Notes: generated by a model from the letters alone, not told the origin. Counted from the stretch's first letter, positions 26,067-36,600 are shown. The stretch is DNA of 64,000 nt from Sphingobacterium multivorum (GCF_900457465.1 NZ_UAUU01000011.1:1240001-1304000), one strand, 5' to 3'. Translations and numbers: made by a program.

Positions 26067-27533
26067 TTAGAGCTCTTTTCGTAATCTTGCTACAGGAATG
26101 TTCAATGCTTCCCGATATTTTGCAACCGTTCGCCGCGCAATATTGTAGCCTTTTTCTTTGAGAATCTCAGTGAGTTTCTCGTCAGCCAAGGGTTTCCGTT
26201 TATTTTCTTTTGCGATGCACTCCTCCAATATTTTCTTAACCTCTTTATTGGATACTTCTTCACCAGAATCCGTTTGAATAGCTTCAGAGAAAAACGATTT
26301 TAAGAGAAATGTTCCAAATTCTGTTTGTACGTATTTTGAATTTGCTACCCGCGACACAGTTGATATATCCATATCGATTTTGTCGGCGATGTCTTTTAAT
26401 ATCATTGGTTTTAGCTTACGATCATCACCTGTGAGGAAATAATCATATTGGTATTCCATGATTGCATTCATTGTTTTTAGTAGGGTTTGTTGACGCTGTT
26501 TTATTGCATCAATAAACCATTTGGCTGAGTCAAGTTTTTGTTTGACAAATTGCACAGCCTCTTTCATTTTTTTATCCTTTTGATCCGATTTCTCGTAATG
26601 TTCAAACATATGTTGGTAATCACGACTTATGCGGAGCTCAGGTGCATTTCGGCCATTTAAAGTCAAATGCAGTGTTCCATCATTATTGCTGATATGGAAA
26701 TCCGGGATAATATGTAGTTGCTTGCCTGCTACTGCGCCAGAATCTCCTGGTTTTGGATTAAGTTTTAGAATTTCGTTGACTACGTTTTTTAAATCTTCTG
26801 ATGAAACGCCTAAAGATTTTTCTAATTTATCATAATGCTTTTTAGTGAATTCTTCCAGGTAATTCGCTACGACTTTAATAGCGAGTTTGATTGTGGGATT
26901 TTGTGTGTCCTTTTTTTGTAATTGGATCAATAGGCACTCTTGCAGATCTCGTGCTCCAATTCCTGCAGGCTCAAAATCTTGAATTACCTTTAGCATATCC
27001 AATACTTCCTGTTCATCGGTCATTACATTTTGGCCAAAAGCGAGGTCGTCGACAAGATTGATGATGGGCCGGCGTAAATAGCCGTCATCGTCCAGACTGC
27101 CAATAATTTGCTGGCCAATTAAAAAGTGCTTGTCATCTAAAGCTAAAAGGTCTAATTGTTGTTGTAACTGCTCATAAAAGGAGTGCTGAATTGCAACAGG
27201 CATTTCTTTTCGGTCGTCATCGTCATCTCCGTAGTCATAGCCATTGCCATAATCTTTGAAATCATCTTCCTGGATATAGTCTTCTAAACTAAAGTCTTCT
27301 GAGTCGAATCCGTCTTCATTGTCAAAGTTGTCATCTGGATCTTTATCGGGGTATTCTTCTATAGGATCGGTCATATTAGTCAAGCTACCATCTTCTAACG
27401 CAGGGTTTTCTTCTAATTCTTCCTTGATTCTCGCATCTAATGAAACAGTCGGAACCTGCAACAATTTTATAAATTGTATTTGCTGCGGGGACAATTTCTG
27501 TAATAGCTTTTGTTGTAATGTTTGTTTTAACAT
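26067..27533 (-). CDS. rpoN: RNA polymerase sigma-54 factor
   Basis: Sigma-54, which needs enhancer-binding ATPases to start transcription. The 488 residues show region I (QQKLLQKLSPQQIQFIKLLQ, Gln-rich), an acidic region II (~45-115), the core-binding domain, and a C-terminal DNA-binding part with the HTH MDISTVSRVANSKYVQTEFG. It ends with the RpoN box ARRTVAKYREALNIPVARLR. Full length and intact. No sigma-54 activator is in the window. Its start is ~380 bases from the divergent PBP gene. Confidence 0.96.
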   Translation of the reverse strand: MLKQTLQQKLLQKLSPQQIQFIKLLQVPTVSLDARIKEELEENPALEDGSLTNMTDPIEEYPDKDPDDNFDNEDGFDSEDFSLEDYIQEDDFKDYGNGYDYGDDDDDRKEMPVAIQHSFYEQLQQQLDLLALDDKHFLIGQQIIGSLDDDGYLRRPIINLVDDLAFGQNVMTDEQEVLDMLKVIQDFEPAGIGARDLQECLLIQLQKKDTQNPTIKLAIKVVANYLEEFTKKHYDKLEKSLGVSSEDLKNVVNEILKLNPKPGDSGAVAGKQLHIIPDFHISNNDGTLHLTLNGRNAPELRISRDYQHMFEHYEKSDQKDKKMKEAVQFVKQKLDSAKWFIDAIKQRQQTLLKTMNAIMEYQYDYFLTGDDRKLKPMILKDIADKIDMDISTVSRVANSKYVQTEFGTFLLKSFFSEAIQTDSGEEVSNKEVKKILEECIAKENKRKPLADEKLTEILKEKGYNIARRTVAKYREALNIPVARLRKEL

Positions 27534-27916
27534 GCTAATAGTTGACTTTTTTACATCTAAATTTAAACAAATATCATTATTATTTTAAAATAAAATCGAT
27601 AATAAATAAAAAATGGGTATAATATTTGTGGAACGCGGGAAAAAGTTGCAAAGAAATTTGAGACTAGGCCTTTTTCTACCTATAGGTCTTTTGTTGTTTA
27701 ATCGTGGCTGTAATTTCCAAAATCCACCCTTTCGAATTATGTCGTATTTTACAGTTGTTTGGCAGGTGTTTTTTATTGTTAAAAAATGTAAATAGTTGAT
27801 TACAGCGATTTATTTAGTTGTATATTTAGCCCCTGAAAATAGATAAAAAGGCATATTGGACAGGTGTAAAACCTTTTGCTGGTCGGATGTGTTGAATATA
27901 AGATAAATTTCCATTT
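27534..27916. other. Intergenic stretch between rpoN and the class A PBP gene
   Basis: A 383-base divergent promoter region. A 60-codon frame at 27613-27795 has no family resemblance and I do not call it. TAAATTTC at 27904-27911 is one base off the -7 consensus and ends 5 bases before the PBP start. Nothing else was recognised. Confidence 0.4.
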
Positions 27917-30313
27917 ATGTTTAAACGTATTAAGAATAGGATTCTTCGTTATCTTGTTATAGCAGTATATTTTATCATTATATTGGTGTGTGCTATACAA
28001 TTGAATTTTTTGTGGCTCTTTGGTTATTCTCCAACAAAAAAGGATATCGTTATGCCTAGTGTTAATATCTCTACGGAATTATACACGGCAGATAGTGTTT
28101 TAATTGGACGGTATTTCGACGAGGACAGAAATCCAATTCCATTTGATAGTATTCCGAAGTCTGTTACTAATGCGTTGATTGCAACTGAGGATGTTCGTTT
28201 TTATAGCCATAATGGTGTTGATTTTTTTGGTCTAGGATCAGGTATTATCTCTACATTAAAAGGGGATAAGCGTGGTGCAAGTACAATTACGCAACAGTTA
28301 GCTAAAAATCTTTATCGTACACGTTATAATAAGGCCGGTGGATTGTTGACGCGTCTTCCCGTGGCGGGTCTAGTGATCACGAAGTTTAAGGAGTGGATGA
28401 CGGCTTATAAATTGGAGCAACGTTATTCCAAAAATCAGATATTGGAGATGTATTTAAATACAGTATCCTTCAGTAATAATGCCTATGGGATTGAGACTGC
28501 TGCAAAGCGCTATTTTTCGAAAGGAGCGAATCAATTGAATCAGACCGAAGCTGCTGTTTTGATTGGCATGTTAAAAGGTACGACTTTATATAATCCTATT
28601 CGTAATCCCGAAAATGCTTATGTGCGAAAAAACACCGTTTTAAGTCAAATGTATAAAGGTGGTTTTCTGAAAAAAGAAGAGTATGATAAACTGGTTAAGG
28701 AGAAGATTGTTTTGAATACAAATAGTCAAGATCTTAATGCGGGTGGAGATTCTTACTTACGTGCTGCAGTAGCTAAATGGTTGGAAAAATGGTCTGAGGA
28801 TAACAATTATGATATCTATACAGACGGTTTGAAAATTTACACGACGATAAATTCTAAACTTCAAAAGCATGCTGAAGAGGCTGTGGCGAAACAAATGATT
28901 GAATTACAGCAACGTCTAAATAACACCTGGGAGGGCCAGGAGCCTTGGCGTGATTTATCAGGTAAGGTTATACCCAACTTCTTGGATAATTTGGCAAAGA
29001 AAACTCCTTATTATGCTTTTTTGAGTAAAAAATATGCGAATACCCCTGATAGCATCAATTACTTCCTAAATAAAAAGAAGAAGATCGAAGTTTATAATTG
29101 GAAGGATGGTGGTAAGATCCAAAAGGATATGTCTACAATGGATTCTTTGAAATATTATGCCATGATGTTAAATGCAGGCATGATGTCTATGGATCCGTAC
29201 TCGGGTGAAATTAAAGCATGGGTGGGTGGGATCAACCACCAATATTTTAAGTATGATCACGTGATGCAGGCGAAGCGACAAGCGGGGTCTACATTTAAAC
29301 CTTTTGTATACTTGGCTGCTTTGGAGTCAGGGATGTCTCCGTGTGATAAGATTACGGATAAACCTGTTACGATCAAGATTGATAAAGGAGATTCTGTTGA
29401 GGTTTGGGAGCCTAAAAATGCAGATTGGAATTTTTCCTATCGTGAAATGTCGTTGCGTCATGCGATGGCGCGTTCCATTAATTCGGTTACGGTTCAGTTA
29501 ACTGATATGGTTACGCCCGCGAAAGTTGTTGATGCGGCACATCGTTGTGGTATTACAAGTAAATTAAATCCTGTTGCCTCTGTGGGGTTAGGACCTAATG
29601 ATGTTTCTGTTTTTGAAATGGTGAACGGGTACTCGACGATGATGAATCACGGTGAGCGTGTCTCACCTTTATTGGTGTCTAAGATCGAGGATCATGATGG
29701 TAATGTTATTGCCACTTTTCAGGCGGAGCGTAAACAAGTGGTGGATAAACAAGATGCCTGGTTGATGACGTATATGCTGCGGGGTGGTATGGAAGAACCT
29801 GGAGGTACATCTCAGGGATTGTGGGAATGGGATTTATTTGATAAGGAAAATGAAATCGGAGGAAAGACAGGTACTTCTTCCGAATATGTAGATGGTTGGT
29901 ATATGGGAGTGACTAAAGATTTGGTGACAGGTGTTTGGGTTGGCTGTGACGAACGGAGTATTCACTTTAAAAATTCTCATTCGGGAGAAGGTTCTCGTAC
30001 AGCATTACCAATATTTGGGGTGTATATGGAGTCTGTTTATAAAGACAAACAATTGGGATATACGCAAGGTAAGTTTCCTAGTCCTACTGTTGAAATTACG
30101 AAATCTTACAAATGCGAAACTCCGCGTTATAGTGATCCGGAACCAGAGCAAAGTGATTCGACACAAGTAGAAGAGCCCGCTGATGAAGGATTTATCGGGC
30201 CTGAGGAAGAGGGAACGGAGCATCCTGTTGAGCGTAATCATACTGAAGGTGCTGATAGCGGAACGAGTAGCGTAGGGTCATCCTCGTTGGAGGAGCTTGG
30301 TAGTCAAAACTGA
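27917..30313 (+). CDS. Class A penicillin-binding protein (glycosyltransferase/transpeptidase)
   Basis: A 798-residue bifunctional cell-wall synthase. One transmembrane helix lies at ~10-35. The GT51 domain follows, with ATEDVRFYSHNGVD (catalytic Glu), RGASTITQQLAKN and the QILEMYLN motif. The transpeptidase domain has SxxK in AGSTFKPF (around residue 457), SxN in RSINSVTV (around 519) and KTG in GGKTGTSSE (around 650). A Pro/Glu/Ser-rich tail ends the protein. Domain order and size fit PBP1A. It has its own terminator. Confidence 0.93.
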   Translation: MFKRIKNRILRYLVIAVYFIIILVCAIQLNFLWLFGYSPTKKDIVMPSVNISTELYTADSVLIGRYFDEDRNPIPFDSIPKSVTNALIATEDVRFYSHNGVDFFGLGSGIISTLKGDKRGASTITQQLAKNLYRTRYNKAGGLLTRLPVAGLVITKFKEWMTAYKLEQRYSKNQILEMYLNTVSFSNNAYGIETAAKRYFSKGANQLNQTEAAVLIGMLKGTTLYNPIRNPENAYVRKNTVLSQMYKGGFLKKEEYDKLVKEKIVLNTNSQDLNAGGDSYLRAAVAKWLEKWSEDNNYDIYTDGLKIYTTINSKLQKHAEEAVAKQMIELQQRLNNTWEGQEPWRDLSGKVIPNFLDNLAKKTPYYAFLSKKYANTPDSINYFLNKKKKIEVYNWKDGGKIQKDMSTMDSLKYYAMMLNAGMMSMDPYSGEIKAWVGGINHQYFKYDHVMQAKRQAGSTFKPFVYLAALESGMSPCDKITDKPVTIKIDKGDSVEVWEPKNADWNFSYREMSLRHAMARSINSVTVQLTDMVTPAKVVDAAHRCGITSKLNPVASVGLGPNDVSVFEMVNGYSTMMNHGERVSPLLVSKIEDHDGNVIATFQAERKQVVDKQDAWLMTYMLRGGMEEPGGTSQGLWEWDLFDKENEIGGKTGTSSEYVDGWYMGVTKDLVTGVWVGCDERSIHFKNSHSGEGSRTALPIFGVYMESVYKDKQLGYTQGKFPSPTVEITKSYKCETPRYSDPEPEQSDSTQVEEPADEGFIGPEEEGTEHPVERNHTEGADSGTSSVGSSSLEELGSQN

Positions 30314-30345
30314 TAATAGTTAAAGATATATCTAAAAAATAAAGA

Positions 30346-30378
30346 TGGCCGCCTAGTTTAACTAAGGTGGCTTTTTTT
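30346..30378 (+). terminator. Intrinsic terminator after the PBP gene
   Basis: GCCGCCT...AAGGTGGC stem with G:T pairs, small loop and T7 run. Confidence 0.75.
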
Positions 30379-30381
30379 ATG

Positions 30382-30705
30382 CTAGGCTGCGTGGTTGGAA
30401 TCTCTCTTGGTGAACGTTTGGTGTTGCTGAGGGAAAAGATTATTCCAATTAGGATTATATTTACGGATGAGCCTTTCGACTTGCATGGTTGTAAAATGTT
30501 GCAGTTCACTTATTCTCTTATTGGCGGTCTCCGAATTTGTGAAAGATTCTGTGTAGATTATTCGATTTAAGCTAGGGCCCTGGTTGAAAATAAAATTATT
30601 GGACTGCTGTAGTTCCATTACTGTACTAAAGATGTTGGAACTGAGACCGATTTTAAAGTGTTTCCGATTGTTGTCGGTTGATATATATACAATAAAATTG
30701 TTCAT
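30382..30705 (-). CDS. GIY-YIG-like small protein
   Basis: A 107-residue protein, divergent from the XRE/S24 regulator. The N-terminal VYIS...FKIGLSSNI resembles the first two strands of a GIY-YIG nuclease domain, with VYI and KIG in place of GIY and YIG. It is short and the later catalytic Arg and Glu cannot be placed with certainty. It might be a degenerate or non-catalytic member. Shared operators in the 102-base gap suggest it is regulated with, or by, the regulator. Confidence 0.55.
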   Translation of the reverse strand: MNNFIVYISTDNNRKHFKIGLSSNIFSTVMELQQSNNFIFNQGPSLNRIIYTESFTNSETANKRISELQHFTTMQVERLIRKYNPNWNNLFPQQHQTFTKRDSNHAA

Positions 30706-30739
30706 AATGCTAAATTATTTGGATGTTTAAAATATATTT

Positions 30740-30777
30740 ACTAATTTTATTGGCACAATATTACTAATAAAATTAGT
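30740..30777. promoter_or_regulatory. Two candidate operator copies between the GIY-YIG-like and XRE/S24 genes
   Basis: Copy 2, ACTAATaaaATTAGT at 30763-30777, is a perfect 6-bp palindrome with a 3-base centre. Copy 1, ACTAATtttATTggc at 30740-30754, matches one half and most of the other. Centres are 23 bp apart, about two helical turns. They lie 30-35 bases from both divergent start codons. An autoregulatory site for the XRE/S24 protein is inferred. Confidence 0.65.
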
Positions 30778-30807
30778 TTTTGCAAAATATTTTTTTGAAA
30801 AAATAAT

Positions 30808-31584
30808 ATGTCAAATATTTCGTCCAATCTGAAATTCCTTCGAAAAGGAAAAAAAATCACCCAGCAACAATTTGCTGATCTTATGGAAATTAAGCGTGCG
30901 TCTGTCGGTGCATACGAGGAAGATCGAGCAGAGCCTAAATATGAGTTATTAAAGAAGATTGCCGAATTCTATGGTTTGACTATGGATGAGTTGGCAAACG
31001 ATGTTATTGATGACAAATGGAAGCCGGTTCCTAAAAGCAATGCCTCAAATTTGAGGGTGCTTAGTGTGACTGTGGATGCAGATGATCGTGAAAATATCGA
31101 ACTTGTTCCGGTTAAGGCTAGTGCGGGGTATTTAAATGGATATGGTGATCCAGAATATGTTGCTGAGTTGCCAAAGTTTTCGCTACCTATGTTTGGTCAG
31201 GGGACATTTCGTGCTTTTGAAATAAAAGGGGATTCGATGTTGCCTTTACCTTCTGGTTCTATTATTGTGGCCGAATACGTAGAAAATTGGCATGATATTA
31301 AACCAGGAAGTACCTATATTGTCGTGTCGAAAGAAGATGGTGTGGTGTATAAACGCGTTGCTTTTAAATTTAAAGAGGATAAAGGTTTGAAGCTTGTTTC
31401 TGATAATAAGACCTATGAGCCTTATTGGGTAGAGACTGCTGATATTCTTGAAGTGTGGAAGGCTAAGGCTTTTATCAGTACACAGCTGCCCGAACCTACT
31501 CCGGAGCCAACCATGGAAACCCTGACCAGTATGATGGCGCAGATGCAGAAGACGATTAATGCAGTGGTAGATGGTTCTAAATAG
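30808..31584 (+). CDS. XRE-family regulator with S24 (LexA/CI-like) self-cleavage domain
   Basis: A 258-residue stress- or phage-type repressor. The N-terminal HTH_XRE (residues ~7-62) is LRKGKKITQQQFADLMEIKRA and SVGAYEEDRAEPK. The S24 domain has an Ala-Gly cleavage site in KASAGYLNG (~106-107), the catalytic Ser in KGDSMLP (around 142) and Lys in VVYKRV (around 181). A Pro-rich C-terminal tail with a short helix follows. All autoproteolysis elements are intact, so it may be inactivated after DNA damage as LexA/CI is. It is not LexA itself, whose DNA-binding domain is different. Confidence 0.9.
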   Translation: MSNISSNLKFLRKGKKITQQQFADLMEIKRASVGAYEEDRAEPKYELLKKIAEFYGLTMDELANDVIDDKWKPVPKSNASNLRVLSVTVDADDRENIELVPVKASAGYLNGYGDPEYVAELPKFSLPMFGQGTFRAFEIKGDSMLPLPSGSIIVAEYVENWHDIKPGSTYIVVSKEDGVVYKRVAFKFKEDKGLKLVSDNKTYEPYWVETADILEVWKAKAFISTQLPEPTPEPTMETLTSMMAQMQKTINAVVDGSK

Positions 31585-31713
31585 TGGAGAATTATCTACG
31601 TATTTTTATTATTTAGTCACGCTGTGAAGATGATTACAAGGACTGAGGAGCGATCGATTGCTTGTTTTAATAGGGACTGTAGGTATATTGAATATAAAAA
31701 CAATCTATCTAAG

Positions 31714-31745
31714 TTTGTTTTTTATTTTATAAAATGCTATATTTG
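31714..31745 (+). promoter_or_regulatory. rimP-nusA-infB promoter TTTG-N20-TATATTTG
   Basis: TTTG at 31714-31717, 20-base spacer, TATATTTG at 31738-31745. The transcript should start near 31750, only about 8 bases before the terminator-like hairpin at 31758. Confidence 0.75.
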
Positions 31746-31757
31746 CATATCTGAAAG

Positions 31758-31787
31758 GAAGGGGGCTCGTATTGCCCCCTTTTTTTA
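31758..31787 (+). terminator. Terminator hairpin inside the rimP leader (possible attenuator)
   Basis: Stem aaGGGGGC / GCCCCCtt, loop tcgtatt, followed by T7. It lies between the predicted promoter (31714-31745) and the rimP start at 31822. It may also end the upstream XRE/S24 transcript. Confidence 0.7.
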
Positions 31788-31821
31788 ATTCAATTAATTT
31801 AGCATTTCTAGAAACAGAACA

Positions 31822-32286
31822 ATGCAGCATATAGAAAAGAGAGTTATTGAACTCATCGCGGAAAAAATTGCAGATCGCGAGGATTTGTTTATCGTCAGTG
31901 TGAAGATGCGCCCAAATAAAATTCTCGAGATTCTTTTGGACGGAGATAATGGTGTGAATATTGATGATTGCGCACAGGTGAGCCGTCATGTTGGTTTCCA
32001 CTTGGAGGAGGAAAATGTAATTGATGATGCTTACCGTTTAGAGGTTTCATCTCCAGGTATTGATGCTAATTTTGTTAATATCCGACAGTATCAAAAGAAT
32101 ATAGGTCGTACAGTTCAGGTAAAGTTGAACGATAATACAAAAGTTGAAGGTACATTATTGACCGTAGACGAGATGAAGATCAATGTTCTTCAAAAGATAA
32201 AAGAAAAAGGTAAAAAAGCACAAGAGGTAGAAAAAGAACTTCCTTTTGATCAAATAAAAGCAACAAAAGTGGTAATTTCATTTTAA
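31822..32286 (+). CDS. rimP: Ribosome maturation factor RimP
   Basis: Helps 30S subunit maturation. The 154 residues have the N-terminal domain with ILEILLDGDNGVNIDDCAQVSRHVG and the YRLEVSSPGID motif that defines the family, and an SH3-like C-terminal domain. It heads the rimP-nusA-infB operon, a conserved order; nusA starts 5 bases downstream. Expression should pass through the leader hairpin at 31758. Confidence 0.94.
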   Translation: MQHIEKRVIELIAEKIADREDLFIVSVKMRPNKILEILLDGDNGVNIDDCAQVSRHVGFHLEEENVIDDAYRLEVSSPGIDANFVNIRQYQKNIGRTVQVKLNDNTKVEGTLLTVDEMKINVLQKIKEKGKKAQEVEKELPFDQIKATKVVISF

Positions 32287-32291
32287 TAATA

Positions 32292-33533
32292 ATGAGTAAC
32301 AGCAACATCAATCTGATAGACTCTTTTCAAGAGTTTAAGGAGTTTAAGAATATCGATAGACCTACTGTTATTACAGTATTGGAAGAGGTTTTTCGTAGTA
32401 TGATCCGTCGTCGTTTTGGTACGGATGAAAATGTGGATGTTATCGTGAATCCAGATAACGGAGATTTGGAGATTTGGAGGACGCGTGTCGTTGTTGAAGA
32501 TGAGTTTTCAGAAGATGATGACCTTGAAATCGAATTAGCGGAAGCTAGAAAGCATGATGAAGATTTGGAAGTAGGTGATGATTTTATTGAACAGATCACA
32601 TTGGAAAGCTTTGGTCGTCGTGCAATTTTAGCGGCACGTCAGACGCTTGTATCTAAGGTTTTGGAATTGGAAAAAGACGAGGTCTTTAAGAAATATAAAG
32701 ATAGAGAAGGAGAGTTGGTCATTGGTGAGGTCTATCAGATTTGGAAAAAGGAGATCTTGGTATTGGATGAAGACGGGAATGAATTAATTCTTCCTAAATC
32801 AGAGCAAATCCCAGCTGACTATTTCAAAAAGGGAGATGGCATTCGCGCAGTTGTGCATAAAGTAGATATGATGAATAATAATCCGAAGATTATTATTTCA
32901 CGTACTGCACCTGCGTTCTTACAACGTTTATTTGAACTTGAGGTTCCTGAGATTTTCGATGGTTTGATTACGATCAAGAAAATCGTTCGTGAGCCAGGGG
33001 AAAGAGCAAAGGTTGCTGTTGAGTCTTATGACGATCGTATTGATCCTGTAGGAGCTTGTGTTGGTATGAAGGGGTCTCGTATTCATGGTATCGTTCGTGA
33101 GCTGCGTAATGAGAATATTGATGTAATTAATTTTACAACAAATCATTCGTTGTACATCGCTCGTGCTTTGAGCCCTGCAAGAATTAGCTCAATCAAAATC
33201 GATGAAGAAAATAAGACTGCGGCTGTATATTTAAAATCGGATCAAGTTTCTTTAGCCATTGGACGTGGGGGACATAATATTAAATTGGCTGGTAAATTGA
33301 CTGGTTATGAAATTGATGTTTATCGCGAAAATGACGAGTTTGATGAAGATGTCGATATCGAAGAATTCAGCGATGAGATTGAAAGCTGGGTTATTGATGA
33401 ATTGAAACGTGTCGGCTTGGATTCAGCGAAGTCGGTGTTGTCTCTTAGCGAGGAAGAGCTGGTTAGACGTACCGATTTGGAAGAGGATACTGTTCGTGAG
33501 ATTGTACGTATTTTACAAGCTGAATTTGAATAA
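32292..33533 (+). CDS. nusA: Transcription elongation/termination factor NusA
   Basis: Binds RNA polymerase and nascent RNA and controls pausing, termination and antitermination. The 413 residues contain the N-terminal domain, an S1 domain (GELVIGEVYQIWKKEILVL), and two KH domains (GACVGMKGSRIHGIVREL; LAIGRGGHNIKLAGKLTG). A C-terminal helix-hairpin-helix-like region is also present (VIDELKRVGLDSAKSVLSLSE). Residues ~65-100 are acidic. It lies 5 bases after rimP and 103 bases before infB. As a termination factor, it could act on its own leader hairpin. Confidence 0.96.
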   Translation: MSNSNINLIDSFQEFKEFKNIDRPTVITVLEEVFRSMIRRRFGTDENVDVIVNPDNGDLEIWRTRVVVEDEFSEDDDLEIELAEARKHDEDLEVGDDFIEQITLESFGRRAILAARQTLVSKVLELEKDEVFKKYKDREGELVIGEVYQIWKKEILVLDEDGNELILPKSEQIPADYFKKGDGIRAVVHKVDMMNNNPKIIISRTAPAFLQRLFELEVPEIFDGLITIKKIVREPGERAKVAVESYDDRIDPVGACVGMKGSRIHGIVRELRNENIDVINFTTNHSLYIARALSPARISSIKIDEENKTAAVYLKSDQVSLAIGRGGHNIKLAGKLTGYEIDVYRENDEFDEDVDIEEFSDEIESWVIDELKRVGLDSAKSVLSLSEEELVRRTDLEEDTVREIVRILQAEFE

Positions 33534-33636
33534 AATTCAGCTCGTTAATTTTTTTCTATCTAACATTCGGAATAAATTGTTTATGGATGGAAAAAAACAT
33601 ATTTTTGTAATTATATTAAAATAGTTTATATTATAG

Positions 33637-36600
33637 ATGACTGAAGGAAAAGGAACAAACTTGCTTAAAGCAGCAAAGGAACTCAACATCGGGATACATA
33701 CCGCCGTGGAATGTTTAGTGAAAAAAGGATATGATGTAGAAGCAAAGCCTAACACTAAATTGAGCGGAGAGATGTATGGTGTGCTGTTAAAAGAGTTTCA
33801 GGGAGACAAATCACTGAAAGATGAAGCTAAACAAATTGTGATTGGCAAAATTCGTCGTGAGGAGTCGCCGTCCTCTTCTCCTAAGGAATCATCTAAGAAT
33901 GAGGATTTCGAAGATCATGATGAATCCAAGGAAATCTTGGTCAAGAATACAGTAGAAATCCCTTCTGTTAAGGAAACTACTCCTGCAAAAGTGGAGGAGC
34001 CCGTTCATCAAGGTGGTATGAAGGTGGTTGGTAAGATTGATCTTGACGCATTGAATAGAGGCGGAAGTAAGGTCAAGAAGGAAGAACTGTTAAGGAGGAA
34101 CCAAAAACCATTAAAGAAACGCCTGTAGAGGCTAAAGCTGAAGCTAAGGTGGAAGAAAAGAAGGAAGCCGAAGTCAAAGCGCCTATTGTTGAAGCGAAAA
34201 AAGAAGAACCAAAGGTTATTGAAAAGAAGCCGGAAGTTGTTGTACCAAAAGCTGAAATAGAAAAACCCGAAGTAAATAAAACTGAAGTAAAAGCAACTCC
34301 GGTTGTAGAGACAAAAACTGAACCTGTGAAGGTAGAAGACAAGAAAAAAGAAGAAACAGCGCCGAAAGCTGTGCCAGTAACTCCAATAGTGGAGCCTGCG
34401 AAAAAACAAGGAGATGAAATTATTTCTGCTCGTGCGGAAAGATTGACAGGTCCTAAAGTCATTGGTAAAATTGAATTACCATCTGCTAGACCTTCCCACA
34501 AACCAGTGGCTTCATCTTCAAATGCTGGAAATAATAATGAGAAACGTAAGCGTAAGCGTACGAATCCAAATGGTCCAGTAAACCCAAATGCGGGGCAAGG
34601 TCAAGGTCATAATAATCAAAACCGTGGACCGCGCGATGGTAACAATCCCAACAACCGGGACCAACAAGGAGGTAACCGAGGTGGGAATCATGGTCCTAAC
34701 AACAACCCGAACAATCGTCAAGGGCAAAACAACAACCAACACCCAGGTAGACCGGGACAAGGAGGTAACAACCAACACTCAGGTAGACCAGGACAAGGTA
34801 CGAGACCGCAACACGGTAATCGTTTTGACAATAGAGGTAAGGGAAGACCTGTTGAGAATAAGGAAGAACCTACTGAAAAGGAAATCCAAGATCAAATCAA
34901 AGCAACACTTGCTCGTTTGAGTGGTGCAGGTAAATCTGGTAAATTTGCGCAACGTGCCAAATTGAGACGTCAGAAACGTGATGATGTTGCTCAACATGCG
35001 GAAGAAGCTGCAATGGAGCAAGAAATGATGGCAAAAGTATTGCGTGTTACAGAGTTCGTAACTGCAAACGAATTAGCTAATTTGATGGACGTTCAGGTAA
35101 CCCAAATTATTGCAACGTGTATGAGTTTGGGTATGTTCGTGTCAATTAATCAGCGTTTAGATGCGGAAACTTTAACCATTGTAGCGGATGAATTTGGTTA
35201 TCAGGTAGAGTTTATCAAACCTGAGGATGAGGAGACTGCTGAATTGGAAGAACCGGATACAGAAGAGAACTTGATTTCAAGAGCGCCTATTGTAACGGTC
35301 ATGGGACACGTCGACCATGGTAAGACCTCTTTACTGGATTATATCCGTAAGGCGAACGTTACTTCTGGTGAGGCGGGTGGTATCACCCAACATATCGGTG
35401 CATACGCGGTGAAATTGGAGGATGGTCGGAAGATCACTTTCTTGGATACTCCTGGTCACGAGGCTTTTACAGCGATGCGTGCCCGTGGTGCCAAAGTAAC
35501 AGATATTGTTATTATTGTTATCGCAGCTGACGACGCCGTCATGCCGCAAACAAAAGAAGCGATCAACCACGCGCAGGCAGCAGGAGTTCCAATCGTATTT
35601 GCATTTACTAAAGTAGATAAACCGGGAGCAAATCCTGATAGAATCCGTGAGCAGCTTTCTGCGATGAATATCTTAGTTGAAGACTGGGGCGGTAAGTTCC
35701 AAGCGCAAGAGATTTCAGCAAAAACGGGGGAAAATGTTGACCTATTATTAGAGAAAGTTCTATTGGAAGCTGAGATGTTAGATCTAAAAGCTGATCCGAA
35801 AAAACGTGCTGTTGGTTCAGTAATTGAAGCAGCTTTGGATAAAGGTCGTGGTATCGTGACAACGGTGTTGATACAAAGTGGTACATTACGTGTTGGAGAC
35901 CCTATTTTAGCGGGATCGCATTCAGGTAAGGTGAAGGCTTTGACTAATGAAAGAGGTGAACGTGTTAAAGAGGCGGGACCTTCTGTTCCAGTGCAAATCT
36001 TGGGTATGGCCGGCGCACCAACAGCAGGGGATAAGCTTTATGTTCTTGAAAGCGAGTCTGAAGCTAGAACTGTAGCTAACAAACGTCTTCAGTTACAACG
36101 CGAGCAAGGCATGCGTGCAACTAAACATATTACCTTGGATGAAATCGGTCGTCGTTTGGCTATCGGTAACTTTAAAGAACTTAATATTATCGTTAAAGGT
36201 GATGTGGACGGTTCTATTGAAGCATTATCAGATTCATTATTGAAATTGTCTACTGACGAAATTCAGGTTAATATCATTCACAAATCAGTGGGTGCAATCT
36301 CTGAATCAGATGTATTGTTAGCTTCTGCTTCCGATGCGATTATCATAGGTTTCCAAGTACGTCCAACACAAAACGCACGTAAGTTGGCAGAGAACGAGCA
36401 AATTGATGTACGTTTATATTCGATCATCTATGATGCGATTGATGAAATCAAGTCTGCGATGGAGGGTATGTTGGCGCCGAAATTTGAAGAGAAAATCGTT
36501 GCTGAGGTTGAAATCAGAGAAACCTTCAAAATTTCTAAAGTGGGTACGATTGCCGGATGTATGGTTAAAGAAGGTAAGATCAATAGAAATAATGATATCC

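Noticed and set aside
27613..27795. 60-codon frame between rpoN and the PBP gene
   Set aside because: Random-looking composition, no family resemblance, no promoter or spacing that supports translation.
34008..34501. Minus-strand frames of 130-140 codons opposite infB
   Set aside because: They are shadows of the low-complexity Lys/Glu/Pro linker of IF-2 and translate to Phe/Ser-rich nonsense.
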